Origin: Anticarsia gemmatalis
Taxonomy: Eukaryota > Arthropoda > Insecta > Lepidoptera > Erebidae
Assembly: GCF_050436995.1 (NCBI RefSeq)
Contig: NC_134763.1
Coordinates: 7,435,001-7,499,000 of the forward strand
Direction of reading: 5' to 3'
Length of the DNA: 64,000 nt
The notes under the pieces were generated by a model. It was not told the origin of the DNA and did no database searches. It saw nothing but the letters and a program-made list of their open reading frames with translations. The stretch's first letter is position 1. Each line of letters starts with the position of its first letter. The position numbers and the translations under genes were made by a program. Positions 52,501 through 62,000 of this stretch are shown piece after piece.

Positions 52501-52636
52501 TCAAGTCCTGTGGTGAACAGTATCTGTCCAAGATCTGCGTCCTCTGTGGACGCCAATTCCGAGACATAAAACTAAATATCCCCGACTGCGTCCGCCTCGG
52601 CTCCAAAATATCAACAAAATTAACTTGTTCACACAT
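37442..52636 (-). CDS. GNPAT: Dihydroxyacetone-phosphate acyltransferase, whole gene, 11 exons
   Basis: Peroxisomal enzyme that acylates dihydroxyacetone phosphate, the first step of ether-lipid and plasmalogen synthesis. The 670-aa product (human about 680) has the acyltransferase blocks in order: I, HRSYADF (H136, D141, the HX4D catalytic pair); II, CAFYIRRT (179-186); III, FFLEGTRSRS (214-223, glycerol-phosphate backbone binding); IV, VPLNISYDR (252 on). The GVPKPKEST segment is diagnostic of GNPAT rather than GPAT1/2. It ends -ALSRL; SRL is an accepted peroxisomal type 1 targeting signal. All phases join cleanly. Intron 5 (7.2 kb) is loaded with transposons. Convergent with alpha-mannosidase II. 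Confidence 0.96.
37941..38089 (-). CDS. GNPAT: GNPAT exon 10
   Basis: Residues 574-623, ending NCLQGLVAAGALRKLK, comparable to the family's ALAACVRLGVV segment. Phase 2 donor AC|GTAAGC. Confidence 0.92.
38397..38558 (-). CDS. GNPAT: GNPAT exon 9
   Basis: Residues 520-573, TFNKSLEYCIQNNVLSH to LLKCINVTTQ; phase 0 at both ends. Confidence 0.92.
38723..38802 (-). CDS. GNPAT: GNPAT exon 8
   Basis: Residues 493-519, AKLQADYHRARKLLSHEFFH; both splice sites and the frame fit, ending in phase 0. Confidence 0.9.
38900..39070 (-). repeat. tRNA-headed SINE copy, partner of 21615-21790
   Basis: Contains AACAACGGACACAAAGTACA, CCCGAAACAACTATTAGTGG and a degraded head ending AACCACTGCGC. In intron 7 of GNPAT, its right end lies about 40 bp from exon 7. 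Confidence 0.7.
39111..39248 (-). CDS. GNPAT: GNPAT exon 7
   Basis: Residues 447-493, hydrophobic VVVAVPIIQLQLYVNPILHY, matching the family segment with YRNQLL-type membrane-associated helices. Confidence 0.9.
40248..40615 (-). repeat. Full-length-like 5S-headed lepidopteran SINE
   Basis: On the minus strand it begins near GAGCTCGTGGCTTAGTTTAC, runs through GAGGTTAAGCTACGCTCGCC and TTCCGTGGATGGGTGACCAT (5S-like A and C boxes), then TTTCGGAAGGCACGTTAAAT, GGCAGTCGCTCCATGTAAAA and CCGGTGAGACTGGAAGCCGA. The body is one I recognise from many moth genomes. Located in intron 6 of GNPAT. Confidence 0.8.
41180..41672 (-). CDS. GNPAT: GNPAT exon 6
   Basis: Residues 283-447, the longest exon. Opens GLLKALHSLNDHFGSIYINL, which continues block IV of the family, then the alpha-helical C-terminal region. 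Ends phase 1 at AAAG|GTAAGT. Confidence 0.95.
41772..41945 (+). repeat. Decayed 5S-like SINE copy
   Basis: GGGTAAGCAACCCTTTGGCG, GAAGGCACATGCAACGCC and GGGCGGCTTGAAAA keep the order of the family but with many changes. In intron 5 of GNPAT, about 100 bp upstream of exon 6. Confidence 0.45.
43995..44114. mobile_element. 120-bp TA-flanked MITE
   Basis: Inverted ends of about 31 bp (ACCCCCGGTTTCTGAG left, CTCAGAAACCGGGGGT right) with a few mismatches further in, flanked by TA on each side. Size, ends and TA target site fit a Tc1/mariner-class MITE. In GNPAT intron 5. Confidence 0.85.
44549..44598. repeat. Perfect 22-bp stem hairpin
   Basis: ACTGCCGTAAATAATTTTAA begins an arm that is exactly complementary to 44577-44598, with a 6-nt loop. 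In GNPAT intron 5. It may be a foldback relic; a hairpin RNA is possible but nothing else supports it. Confidence 0.92.
44682..44893 (-). repeat. CRE-bearing MITE, near full-length copy
   Basis: Its reverse complement tracks 28608-28867 end to end (TTGCCTACCAG, GTCAAAAAC, AGAAATACG, TGACGTCAC, TTTTCGTTG, AATAAAATG, TTTTACGAGTAC, TTTTTCGTTAAC). TGACGTCA is intact at 44822-44829. Confidence 0.75.
45256..45416 (-). mobile_element. Short non-autonomous Helitron
   Basis: On the minus strand it starts near CCACTTATATTATAAATGCG and AAAGTTTGTTAGGATG and ends GCGAACGGAAACTAG followed by T, the CTAG|T Helitron terminus. The 3' hairpin is formed by the CGAACGAAGTCGCGAACGG segment. Confidence 0.6.
45697..47335 (-). 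mobile_element. 5'-truncated non-LTR (LINE) retrotransposon
   Basis: The element encodes a reverse transcriptase and has a roughly 300-bp 3' UTR that ends with an AATAAA and a run of AAATA-type units (45700-45720). Upstream of about 47335 the reading frame leaves RT sequence and runs antisense into an unrelated repeat tail, so the endonuclease domain and 5' part are missing. Inserted in GNPAT intron 5 in the same orientation as the gene. Confidence 0.8.
46009..47541 (-). pseudogene. LINE reverse transcriptase ORF, jockey/CR1-like, 5'-truncated
   Basis: The 510-codon open frame has no internal stop. Reverse transcriptase starts at about codon 72 (YENYRPISIL), with motif A TDFSKAFDKV (Asp 144), SGVPQGSHLGPLFF (199-212), catalytic YADD (230-233) and the thumb region with LGIWFDDKLSF. 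The C-terminal EYGSPIWSPYY and RVQRRFLRIL segments are typical of jockey/CR1-type ORF2. The first 70 or so residues are read-through from neighbouring repeat DNA. An intact frame suggests a recent insertion, but lacking the endonuclease it is not autonomous. Clade assignment is tentative. Confidence 0.85.
47455..47560 (+). repeat. 'cccagcagtggg'-type repeat tail, copy 2
   Basis: GCAAAGTCCCCAATGCGAGT, CTCCTCCCTCCTTCGGGAGG and ATCTTGCCCAGC, then ATGGGTTAAAAAAA, match the tail family at 23437-23545. The truncated LINE abuts it. Confidence 0.6.
48357..48500 (-). mobile_element. Helitron-like 3' end fragment
   Basis: The minus strand ends CACGCGAGCAAAGCCGCTGG then CAAAAACCTAG followed by T, resembling the lepidopteran GCCGCGGGC...CTAG|T Helitron terminus. 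The other end is not clear. Confidence 0.4.
48840..48991 (-). CDS. GNPAT: GNPAT exon 5: block IV
   Basis: Residues 232-282, ITIVPLNISYDRL and YEHLGVPKPKESTG. Followed by the transposon-rich 7.2-kb intron. Confidence 0.96.
49441..49644 (-). CDS. GNPAT: GNPAT exon 4: blocks II and III
   Basis: Residues 164-232, DFYSMAVMGRRMRETCAFYI then PVEFFLEGTRSRSNKSMPPK. Phase 1 at both ends. Confidence 0.96.
50238..50313 (+). repeat. 'cccagcagtggg'-type repeat tail, copy 3, interrupted by a Helitron
   Basis: CTCCTCTCTCACCTTGAGAG, GATATCCCTGCACAGCAGTG and GGATAGTAA, then broken by the Helitron at 50314. Confidence 0.6.
50314..50545 (+). mobile_element. Complete 232-bp non-autonomous Helitron
   Basis: Begins TCTATACTAATATCATAAAG, contains TTTGTTTGTTTGAACGCGCT and CTCAGGAACTATTGGTCCGA, and ends GGTCAGCTAG. 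Flanked by A (50313) and T (50546), the expected AT insertion site. In GNPAT intron 3. Confidence 0.85.
51136..51265 (-). CDS. GNPAT: GNPAT exon 3: catalytic HX4D
   Basis: Residues 121-164. PVLFLPTHRSYADFCLMTYL carries the catalytic His136 and Asp141; ends AAGM with the next Asp codon split. Confidence 0.96.
51487..51663 (-). CDS. GNPAT: GNPAT exon 2
   Basis: Residues 62-120, IHVIRWMGVIFLKI and LFVNEAAIL, the helical segment preceding the acyltransferase core in this family. Phase 0 both ends. Confidence 0.93.
52454..52636 (-). CDS. GNPAT: GNPAT exon 1
   Basis: Residues 1-61, from MCEQVNFVDILEPRR to LDAIIEA. First ATG after the promoter-like region; donor GCA|GTAAGT, phase 0. Confidence 0.9.
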
Positions 52637-52679
52637 TTTTCACGATTTTTTAGTCAAATATTGCACAAATTATTAGCAC

Positions 52680-52940
52680 ATTACACTATGGCACTGTATG
52701 GACGATCTCTTAAACTATCATGTCGCAGAGATTGAGATTTTTAGTACATTACACAGGATCACTCACATTTGAATAATTATATTAAGTTTTATTTAATTTA
52801 AGTTAATTTTGGAGATATTAATGCACCCATCCGACTCGAATGTGTCACAAATACTGACAGACAAGACATTTGACAAGTCGAACGACATTGTGATGTGATG
52901 TCAAAGTGACATCGTTCAAGTTGACATCTAAAGTATTCCA
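52680..52940 (-). promoter_or_regulatory. Probable GNPAT promoter with TGACA cluster
   Basis: Five TGACA/TGTCA boxes lie within 75 bp (52854-52927), about 220-290 bp upstream of the ATG. No TATA box is apparent. A similar cluster precedes alpha-mannosidase II. Confidence 0.4.
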
Positions 52941-53078
52941 ACGCTTGTTGCAAGAAATAAACGCGAGGCTTTATTAATAATGGCTAATATCCCGCCTTAT
53001 TCGGAAATAATAAATCGGATCGTTATAATTTTTTCAGAATTAATATACAATACCCGTTACACACCTTGTCTTGAATGA

Positions 53079-55706
53079 AATCAAAAATTATGGAATTTTC
53101 AGGATGGTTTGATATTAGTTAGGTACTACTACAGCATGGCATTAGTTTCGACTTACCTATTTTATTTTTTAGCTAGGTAGGTACTTACAGAAATTAGAAG
53201 AAGATACCGAGTTAAGGATTTTTGGTTCGAATTTCATCTAGCGTTGCTTGTATCTACCTATCTGGTTATTTACCAATTAATACGATGGTTGTTTAAGCAA
53301 TCAGTAAGTTAGCTTAAGTTATTTATTGCAATATCCAGTCGAAGACAACTACTACAACAACTATGTTCTTGTTCTTTTGCCACGCTAACGTGCGATTGGC
53401 ATGTATACTTTATATTTACCTACCTAGGTATATTTTTATCCCGGATACTTACCACAGTCACAGCCAGTTGGATAGATAAATAACTGAAGGTTATGTCGAA
53501 AAATCTCAACCTACCTACCTAAAACAACAGTGAATTAGGCACGGGATTCGAACCCAATCAAACTTTACTACGTGCATCGCTGCGTCACTAGCGTCACTCG
53601 GTTCAAAACTTTTGGTCAAAATAAAAACTGCAGGAAGGTAAATATTCTTTTGTAATTAAGTATATGCATCACTGCTTTCTTAAAGTATGAAATAGATTAG
53701 AAAAAAATGTGAGCGTCAAGTATGAACTACTAGGTACTTTCAAAGAGAAAACTGTTAAAGGGAAAGGATTATCAATTACAAAAACGTCATTTAATTCAAA
53801 TACAACACCAAATCACATTATATTTTCTATAATAATAGTACATAATATATTTTTTCTTTATATGTTTTTTTATTTCTTAACCATTATCCTAACGACTTTG
53901 TAATAAACCTACTGTAATGCCCATATAACTATAAATGTAAAATACATAATGTAAGTTGGTTAATATGGAAGTGAAAAACGTTTGAAATTTTTATTTTAAT
54001 AATAAATTTTATTCTTTAAGAAAATAGATGCAAAGAGGCTGTAATAAATAACCATTCAGTTTTAGTGGGCCCCAAAAGGAAGTTCTTTAATCATGTTGTC
54101 ATATAAATAGCTTTATTTTATTATATCTTATTCGATAACGATAATTCTCTAATATATTCTTTGTAAATACTCTAACATACGCATCTTTCGATACAGTATT
54201 ATTGAACAAAAATATTCAAATGAGCTTCATTTAGCTGGGTTAAATTAAGGCCATTTGAATTCAATTAAAAACTAACTAACTTAACAAACAAAAATTAAAT
54301 TAACTGAAATTTAATACTCGTTCTCAATACATTTGAACTAAAAATATATAATTTATAGTAATAATAATAAAAGTTACGACATGATGATTACAAAGAAACA
54401 AAAATAATTGAGCCAATATTTATAATAATAAAATGAATGTTGTTTGAATATAAAAGTTAGCAATAAATCTTGTTCAACTTCGTCATTATAAAATAAATAG
54501 TTTATATTTGTGTATTTAAGTTCGGCACATTACGACGTTACCTGATATGTCCGTCTGTCTATGTAACTTCTAGATTTATATAGAAGATGAACAAAATTCA
54601 TACAAAATAAATATGTTTCTATCTATTCTACGGCGACGTTGTTACAAAAATAATGTCATTTCAATTTTCAGTTTAGGAAAAATAAATTAAATATTCTATA
54701 CTTTACACTTTTGATCGTTACTGTACTGTTGATTATATTTTTTTGGGTTAGGTACGTTCCGTTCCAACGTTTATTTAATTAGATACATTTAATTTAATAT
54801 TCAGAGAAAATTATTAGAACCTGAAATAGATTTTTATAATGGTTCAAAACAAATTCATTCAAAACGAATTAATAATTTATAAAAATACAAGTTCAATCAT
54901 AGACAAACAAGAAGATTTTATAACACAAGATGAAAGTATCTAATTCCAACACATAGTACAGTCAAAGACAAAATTGTTACCCGCTTTTTTCAAACTTGCA
55001 AAACAGTAATTACACCTTCGTTTCCTCTGACCACTAATAAAAATGGCGATATTAGCAAAAAATCGAGTAGAGAGAACGTTAGGAATCAATCCAACCAATT
55101 AATTCCCACTTTAGAAAATTATTTTGTCATTCAAAATAACCTATTTTATCGCCATTTTTACTCAGTTCACATTTAACAAACGGTAACAGCAATCTTTTAC
55201 AATTTTAGAAATACTTTTGATGGCAGAAAATATAATTAAATCATCAATATACAGTGCTACTATGAAAATATTTCTATATTATTATGTGCAGTTACCGTTT
55301 ACTAGGAAACAAAATCTAACAATCATTAGAAGGAGTCAACATTTGCCAATACCATGTATAAGGGTACAACAGTATTGCCAAACACTATATTTCCGGCAGA
55401 CATAACATTCGCAATCGGCAACACTGGATATTAGAGCGAGAGATAAGATATAGAGAAGAGGATATTAGATATAAAAGCTTAGTATTTGGAAGTTACTCAG
55501 TTGATCATGTTATGCCTACATTTGTTGCTGCCAGGGTTCACTTTGCTGGTCACGGATACATGCCAAAGAAAGAAAAAACTTTGATTGGTGTACTTAATAT
55601 TTCTTCTTCAGATTTCAGAAGATAAGAGACATAAATTATTTTTATAGTTAATTCTTAGCCTTGTCTGAAGATTTAGAAGGATATTTGTTAAACTTTAGAC
55701 CACTAT
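53079..55706. other. AT-rich spacer between GNPAT and amon
   Basis: No exon or RNA gene supported. Contains a tRNA-like SINE relic (53528-53600), many TAGGTA/TACCTA words, and a 14-bp inverted repeat (55038-55051 with 55147-55160). GNPAT and amon run in the same direction here, so this holds the GNPAT upstream region and the amon 3' flank. Confidence 0.6.
53528..53600 (-). repeat. tRNA-headed SINE relic
   Basis: The minus strand reads GCTAGTGACGCAGCGATGCA then GGGTTCGAATCCCGTGCC, an intact B box with a perfect GGG/CCC-type T-stem core. No full cloverleaf. Confidence 0.4.
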
Positions 55707-55712
55707 TTTATT
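55707..55712 (-). terminator. Candidate poly(A) signal of amon
   Basis: AATAAA on the minus strand, about 140 bp beyond the TAG stop. Confidence 0.45.
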
Positions 55713-55849
55713 TGTAGAGTATAAAAGAATGGAAGCAGAAAAATTAAATGATCAATAAAGGAGTATCGACTTCGTTTGCAACAAGTTCAGACTGAGAAGA
55801 CACACAGAGTATCCGCGTCCAGCAAAGTGCACCGTGTTGTAGTGTGGGT

Positions 55850-56020
55850 CTAGTTGGTGGCGTTGTCCTCGTGCGCCTTCTTGACGACGGCGAGCTTGGA
55901 GTGCGGGTCCTGCGGCGTGAGCGCGGCGTAGGGCGCGGCGCGCGTGCCGTGCAGCACCAGCGACCAGCCGCGCACCCAGCCCGACCAGCCGCCCGGGCTC
56001 GCGCCGCCGTTGTAGCGCGC
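55850..56020 (-). CDS. amon: amon last exon and stop
   Basis: 56 residues, from ARYNGGASPGGW through WSLVLHGTRAAPY to KKAHEDNATN and TAG. Base composition is extremely GC-rich, so four other frames stay open for 60-120 codons; these are shadows. Confidence 0.94.
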   Translation of the reverse strand, partial: ARYNGGASPGGWSGWVRGWSLVLHGTRAAPYAALTPQDPHSKLAVVKKAHEDNATN

Positions 56021-59000
56021 CTGCACCACATGACACACTTGTTAAAACTACACCGACTAAAACTACTCTGCCTCTTAAAAGAAGTATTAAATCCTAAGAA
56101 GACTATGCTTTTCAAGATAGGTCTTCTGATATTTTTTTGAAGAAAGAATATATCATAGAAAATGACTTATGATAATGACAATAGAGTGGTCCCGGTAACT
56201 TTTGTCGTATTTCTGCTTTACAATATTTTAATTAATGAATAAGTAAGATTTCTTGCTAAGGCCAAAAAGGTAAAAAAAATTAAAGCCATCAATAGATAAA
56301 AATTTCCTAAAAAGTTGAGAGTTGAGTTTTTCAATGAACTGAAGCTGATAGTCTACTTGTCTATATTTTATAGCTCAAATTGTATGGAATAGCCCTGTTA
56401 AGAGTAAGTACCTCCAAAGTCCATGTGCCCTGCGGATACTCTCCCCACGTGTGCGTGGTCATGAAGGGCCACTTGGTAAATCCGTCACGAGAGTCGTCGT
56501 CGTTAGCTCGCCTGCTCAGAATCATTGATCTGAAACATGATAAAACAATATAAAAGTTGAGGCCAAGTAGCGGTGATAGACAAGAAACTTTAACATTAAT
56601 ACTTGACCATCGGCAGGAGACGGAAAGGGATAATGACAAATACGTAAAGGAGTTGGACGAAGACTTTTGCCCAACCCATAAAAATAGAAACTAATAGCGT
56701 TGAAAAAATGGAAATAAATTGAAATAAACTATGCTGGGATCATATTTTAATAACTATGGAGACTTTGTTTTGGAATATCGACGATAGCTGAATAATGAAC
56801 GTACTTCGTGCCCATGGGACTGGTGAGGAACAGCTCGAGGTCCCCGCGTCGGCTCGCGTTGGCGCTGACCACCGCCTGCACGTGCTCCAAGTACCGTACT
56901 TCACTGGGGGTGCCCGAGCACGCCGTCGTGTCGATCTTCAACGTCAGAGTACCGTCTATGGGGACTTCTCTAAAACCAAACAATAAAAAACAATTGAGGT
57001 TTAAAATACTTACAAGCAAAGTTACTATGTCTCATTGTTTTGGACTCTCGAACTTTCTTTGATTGATGGACAACAGTGTTAAAGTATTCTTGACGCCAGA
57101 AGGCCTTTGATGTGGTTTAACCAATGTTATCTTAATTTATTGACAACGGGGATCGTCTATTGAGTATTGACGCGCCCTTCTTAGAAGCATGTCGAGAATA
57201 CGAAACGAAATACCAAGAATCTGTCACCCTTGTCAAATAGTTATTTCCATCAACTATTACATAGTTGTAAATACCTTTCTCTAAAGAAGTGGTTCCCAAC
57301 CAGTGGTCCGTGGAAGCCAAAATATGGTCCGCTAATGATTTTAAAATTAAAAATTTTCTGGACTACTATTACACTTTATTTTTAAAATACTTACATAGTG
57401 GTCCCTGCTAATCAGAATAATATAAAAGTGGTCCCGGACTAAGAAAAGGTTGGGAACCCCTGCTCTAAAGTAAGAGTTTTTAATATAATATAATAATATA
57501 ATATAATAGTTATACTTACGTATGAGTATTAACAGATCCAGCTTCGCAATGATACCGAGGTGGTACTGATCGCCAGTTGGCAGCCAGTGCTGTCATGGCG
57601 CCCGCGTCCAGAACACCGAAACCAAACAAATGATTGAACTCCAAGCCCACGCCGTTCATAGTCCAGTGGAACCGACCCTAAGATAGGATCAAACATTCTA
57701 TAATTTAACATTGCTAAAGAACTTTTCGTCATAAACTGTTTTTAAATACGTAAAATTACAATGGTGTTATTAAAACCTAACCCTCTTATTTATAAACACT
57801 CTATAAACCTATTTTAGTTATGAAATTCTTTTTCATTTCGCTAAGGAGTGAAAGAAACAAAACACTTTATAAGCCTTTCATAACTTCATGTGTTTTTATG
57901 AATAAGAGGTAAAACTTTTGATCTTGTAGATATTTGTTTAATGTTCTAAAAATACATAGTTTTATAAATCGAAAGGAGAAAGAGTTAGCAAAAGATCTCT
58001 TCAGTTGTTTTATAAGAAGTTTTATAAATTCTAAGATTCTTGAAAAGTTTCAATAATGTTACAAAAGATCTGAGTAATTAATAATTCTGATGTTGAAAGA
58101 TGATTCTGAAAGTTTTGATCTCGATATAATAAATGTCTAGACGAAAGTAAAGCCTATAACATATAACTGGCACAAAAATAATATACGTCTCAGTTCAATA
58201 TATTTTCTTTGAAACAAATAAATAAATTTTGTGACTATTAATACGCACAACTATAAACAAAAGAAGTTAATAAACATTATTTTCGTGAACGGCTAAAAAA
58301 ATAACGAAACTATTAGGTTATATCTTTCACACAATAAATGGGGTCAACCAGTCCGATCCCTTACTTGAAAAACAAATGAATTGGAAACAAATCCAGTAAT
58401 GAAAGACTAAAGAACTTTCCGCCGGTTCATTTAGAGTTAGTAATTGAATTTTAATGATTTCGAATCGGAGAATAATCCCACACCTACGCGGAATTTAGAC
58501 TCAATCACTAACTTGTTTCATTTTGTTCAAAAGATCATATTGTTCTTTTTAACAATGTCACTACGGCGTTATAGCGCTGGATAAATGAATTGTTTTAGAA
58601 ACTTGGAAATGTGTTTAATTAATTTCAGACCAGGGTTTGTGTTACTAAAAGTATCAAGTTTGCAAAAGTAGATGTTGTAGGCATAGTGAAATTTTAGGTC
58701 TCTACAATCCACGCGGTTCTCAAGTTCGGGTGTAAAGTTATTTGTTTGTATATTTATTAAACCTAAAGTTTACGAAGCAACCTATATAAATTGGGTGAAT
58801 TCTTAATACAATGTTTACATATTATTGTTTTACCTTAGCATCGTAGAGTGAGTTTCTCTTTGAAGTCAGCACCGTCAAATGTTGTATATCTCGCCACGTC
58901 AGGCTTGGGCTGGAATAGAATAATACTATATACGCAAGTATGCATGCTAGATTACACAGGTCACTTATGGTATTGGTTTTAGGTACTTATGTCTACTTTA

Positions 59001-62000
59001 TTATACTTTCCTCTGAGTAACCACGAGCCAAATATAAATATGAACTCGCTTTACCACACGTAAAGTCATTTTTTTTTATTAAATAAGAATCACATCCTTA
59101 TTGTCTCCTAAAAGTTAGTCTTAAATTTTTTCTAAGCTAATTTCCACCAAATAAAGCTATTTTTACTGTGTTAAATGAGACTACTTTACAAATAAAAACA
59201 CGTGAGTGGATAGATTATACCGTGTGACGTACAAAACAGTCACTATAATGTGAAAAGCAGGCTTCTTTACCCCCTATAAAGTACGTCAGTACACCTAATC
59301 TATAGTAATCGTCCACTCAGGAGCTAAGCCGCGCTGGTAACGGTCGAACCACTTTGTAAGATAAACAGCTCAATACATTTACCTTTCTAGTCGCTGGACG
59401 AATGCCACTTTAATATGTATACAGCGATAAATTGTATTCACAAGACCTGTACGTGAAACCATATTATAAGGTAAATTCTATTAAAAGGAATAGTAAAGGA
59501 CTTAATGCGGAAGTAAAAACGTACATATATTGAGTCAAACTGTTGCAAACAAAATTAGGAATTGATCATCATCAAAAGTGGTAAAGATGTCATAAACATA
59601 AAAACTTTATGCGTGTCATTATTGGAAGTAGATTAATTGGCAGAACACTCTCTAGCCTTAGATTAAGATTGTAAGCAACGGCTAGCAATTAAATTGGTTA
59701 GTAAAATTGGTAGTTAAAAATACACGCATGTTGAGTTGTCTTGAAATTGGTAGGAATTTTACCAGTAAACTTTAAAAAACACACTTTTGTTAGATTAAAA
59801 CATCAACATCGTAACTTTATAATAAATCTTCCTCTTTGTTGTTTTACTTACTTAGCATGTAGAGCCAAAGCGAAGACGCCAGCGGCTTCAGGCGCGGCGG
59901 CCGAGGTTCCGGAGTGTGTTGCCGTACACTTGCCATACAAGTCAGTGGTAGCTACTCCCGTGCTAGGGTCCCGAGCACCGTTGCTGAATGTGCTGGCCAG
60001 GGTTGAGGAGCAGGATTCGTCGTAGTGTGCGTTTTGACCGTCGTTGATAGCACTGCAAATAAAATTAAGTTTCAGATTATTTGTGTTCTAGATTTTCCTT
60101 GGATATAAAAAAAACATCCAATACAATCCTTTTAAATATTTGGGTTTAATGAACTAGTAAAAACAATGTCTACACAGTGTTTTTCATACTGGTAATTAGT
60201 TCTCGTAGAGGTATATTTGAAGCTGTTTTTCAATTAATATTCTCTTTAAAGTTTTAAAGGATTATTTGGACATCTTTTCTCATATTAGGGCCACGACCTA
60301 GCCTTGTAAACTAAAAACATAAATTATTATTTCAAAACAATATTTTCATGTATTGATAAACAGCAAAACTAAGTAATTTTAAACACTATTCTCGTTGGAA
60401 ACAATTAACGCATTCCTTTATCACCAAGTGAATGTCCAAAAGACTAAAGCAGAACTATAAATGTATATAATATTGAATCGATCGTGGGCTTAATTAAGGC
60501 TGTTGTTGTTCCGTGTTGTCCTTAATTAACATATAAATTGGCTTAGTGGGCCGGCGCTTTGATCTGGCTATTAAGTGTAGTGTTGCCTATGTATCAATGT
60601 CTCTAGTAAATTAATCTCAATGTAAATAGAGGATTCTTATGTATACAACTAGTATATTACATACAGATTTAGGAATATTCGAAAATAAATTTCGATAAAT
60701 CTTGTTTCTAAATTAGAGAATTGTAGCAAAAGTTGAAAATAGGTTAAAAGCCTGGATGATTAAATTACGATATAAAACTTTTAAGGACATTTTAAACAAA
60801 AGAAACCACACACATGTCGTTAGTCTAGACGTCTGCGTAATGTCCAAAGTTAGTCTTGTCCCTTTGGCTAGGGTCTACGACGGCTACGACAGCTACGGCG
60901 TAGCAAACAAAGTTAAAAAGCCTTTTTTATTTATTTAAGTCGGCTTGAGAGTTCCAAAAAGCAAATTTTGTGTAGTTAGGCACCTCTTTCAGAGTAACGA
61001 AGCTTGAATTTGGTGCGGGCTAAACAGTTTACCTTTTATAGAGTTTCATAACTCAATTGACTACTTTTAAAGTTGAAAATAATATATACTGGTTGTTTTC
61101 TTGTAAAAGTTTTCAGAATTTTAATTTCAAAAAGTAGAACTTTAACAATACAAACTCCAGATTTCTTGAATAGGTAAACCTAAAACTGAAAGTCTACGAA
61201 TTCATAATTTAGAAATTCGTAGAAATATACTTTGATTAATAAAAAGCATTGTTATTAGCTGATAATGGCCTTTTTTAAAGGATAAGTTTTAAAAATACTA
61301 CAGAATCAGTTGCACCCATTTTCAGCTATATCCACAAGTGACATAGAAACACAGATGTCGTTCTTTAAATCTCTTGTTATTATAACAAATAATGTTTCTT
61401 CGTCTTTGATAACGGCACTCAATTAATCATTTGTCAGTAGAAATCTCCTTTGTAATAATTTCCCGTCAACGCGGATAAAAATTGTAATTACTTTGAAGCC
61501 GAGATGAATCTTCGTTCGTTTGATAAATAACAAACAAGCGGGTCAGCTCGAGCGACTTATTTTAAAATGTAAATACTTACTGTTATAAGTTTGAGTAATT
61601 ACGGCTTTTATACTTAGAAACTCATTTAAATTGTTAAGACCTGTTTAAAACTTAACGAAAATATGACCGGAAATTCAAGACAGAATGTTATACCGTTTTG
61701 AAGAAATCTTTTCATATCATATAACGTTGCATTTTTTTTTGATAACGGCGGTCAATACTTAGTCTAACTTATAAATCTGAGATTTAAATATTTGTAAAGA
61801 ATAATTCGTAGCTTTTTTGTTGTCTATTTTTGGTCATACACAATGTTCATAAGGCGTTAGTTGTTTATTTATACCAGAACGAACACCCTAACTTTCTAGT
61901 TGCTTTTATATGGTTGTAGGTGCTGAGATGAAACAACATAACTTCAAAGGTACTAATTGCTTACTTAAATAAACATAAAACTGACCATCGTCTTATCTTT

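Noticed and set aside
52980..53078. Plus-strand ATG frame (MANIPPYSEI...) divergent from GNPAT
   Set aside because: Only 32 codons, then a stop; no convincing donor inside it and nothing downstream to splice to.
55744..56115. Long frames in other phases over the last amon exon
   Set aside because: They exist only because the exon is GC-rich; the PC2 frame is the one matching the family.
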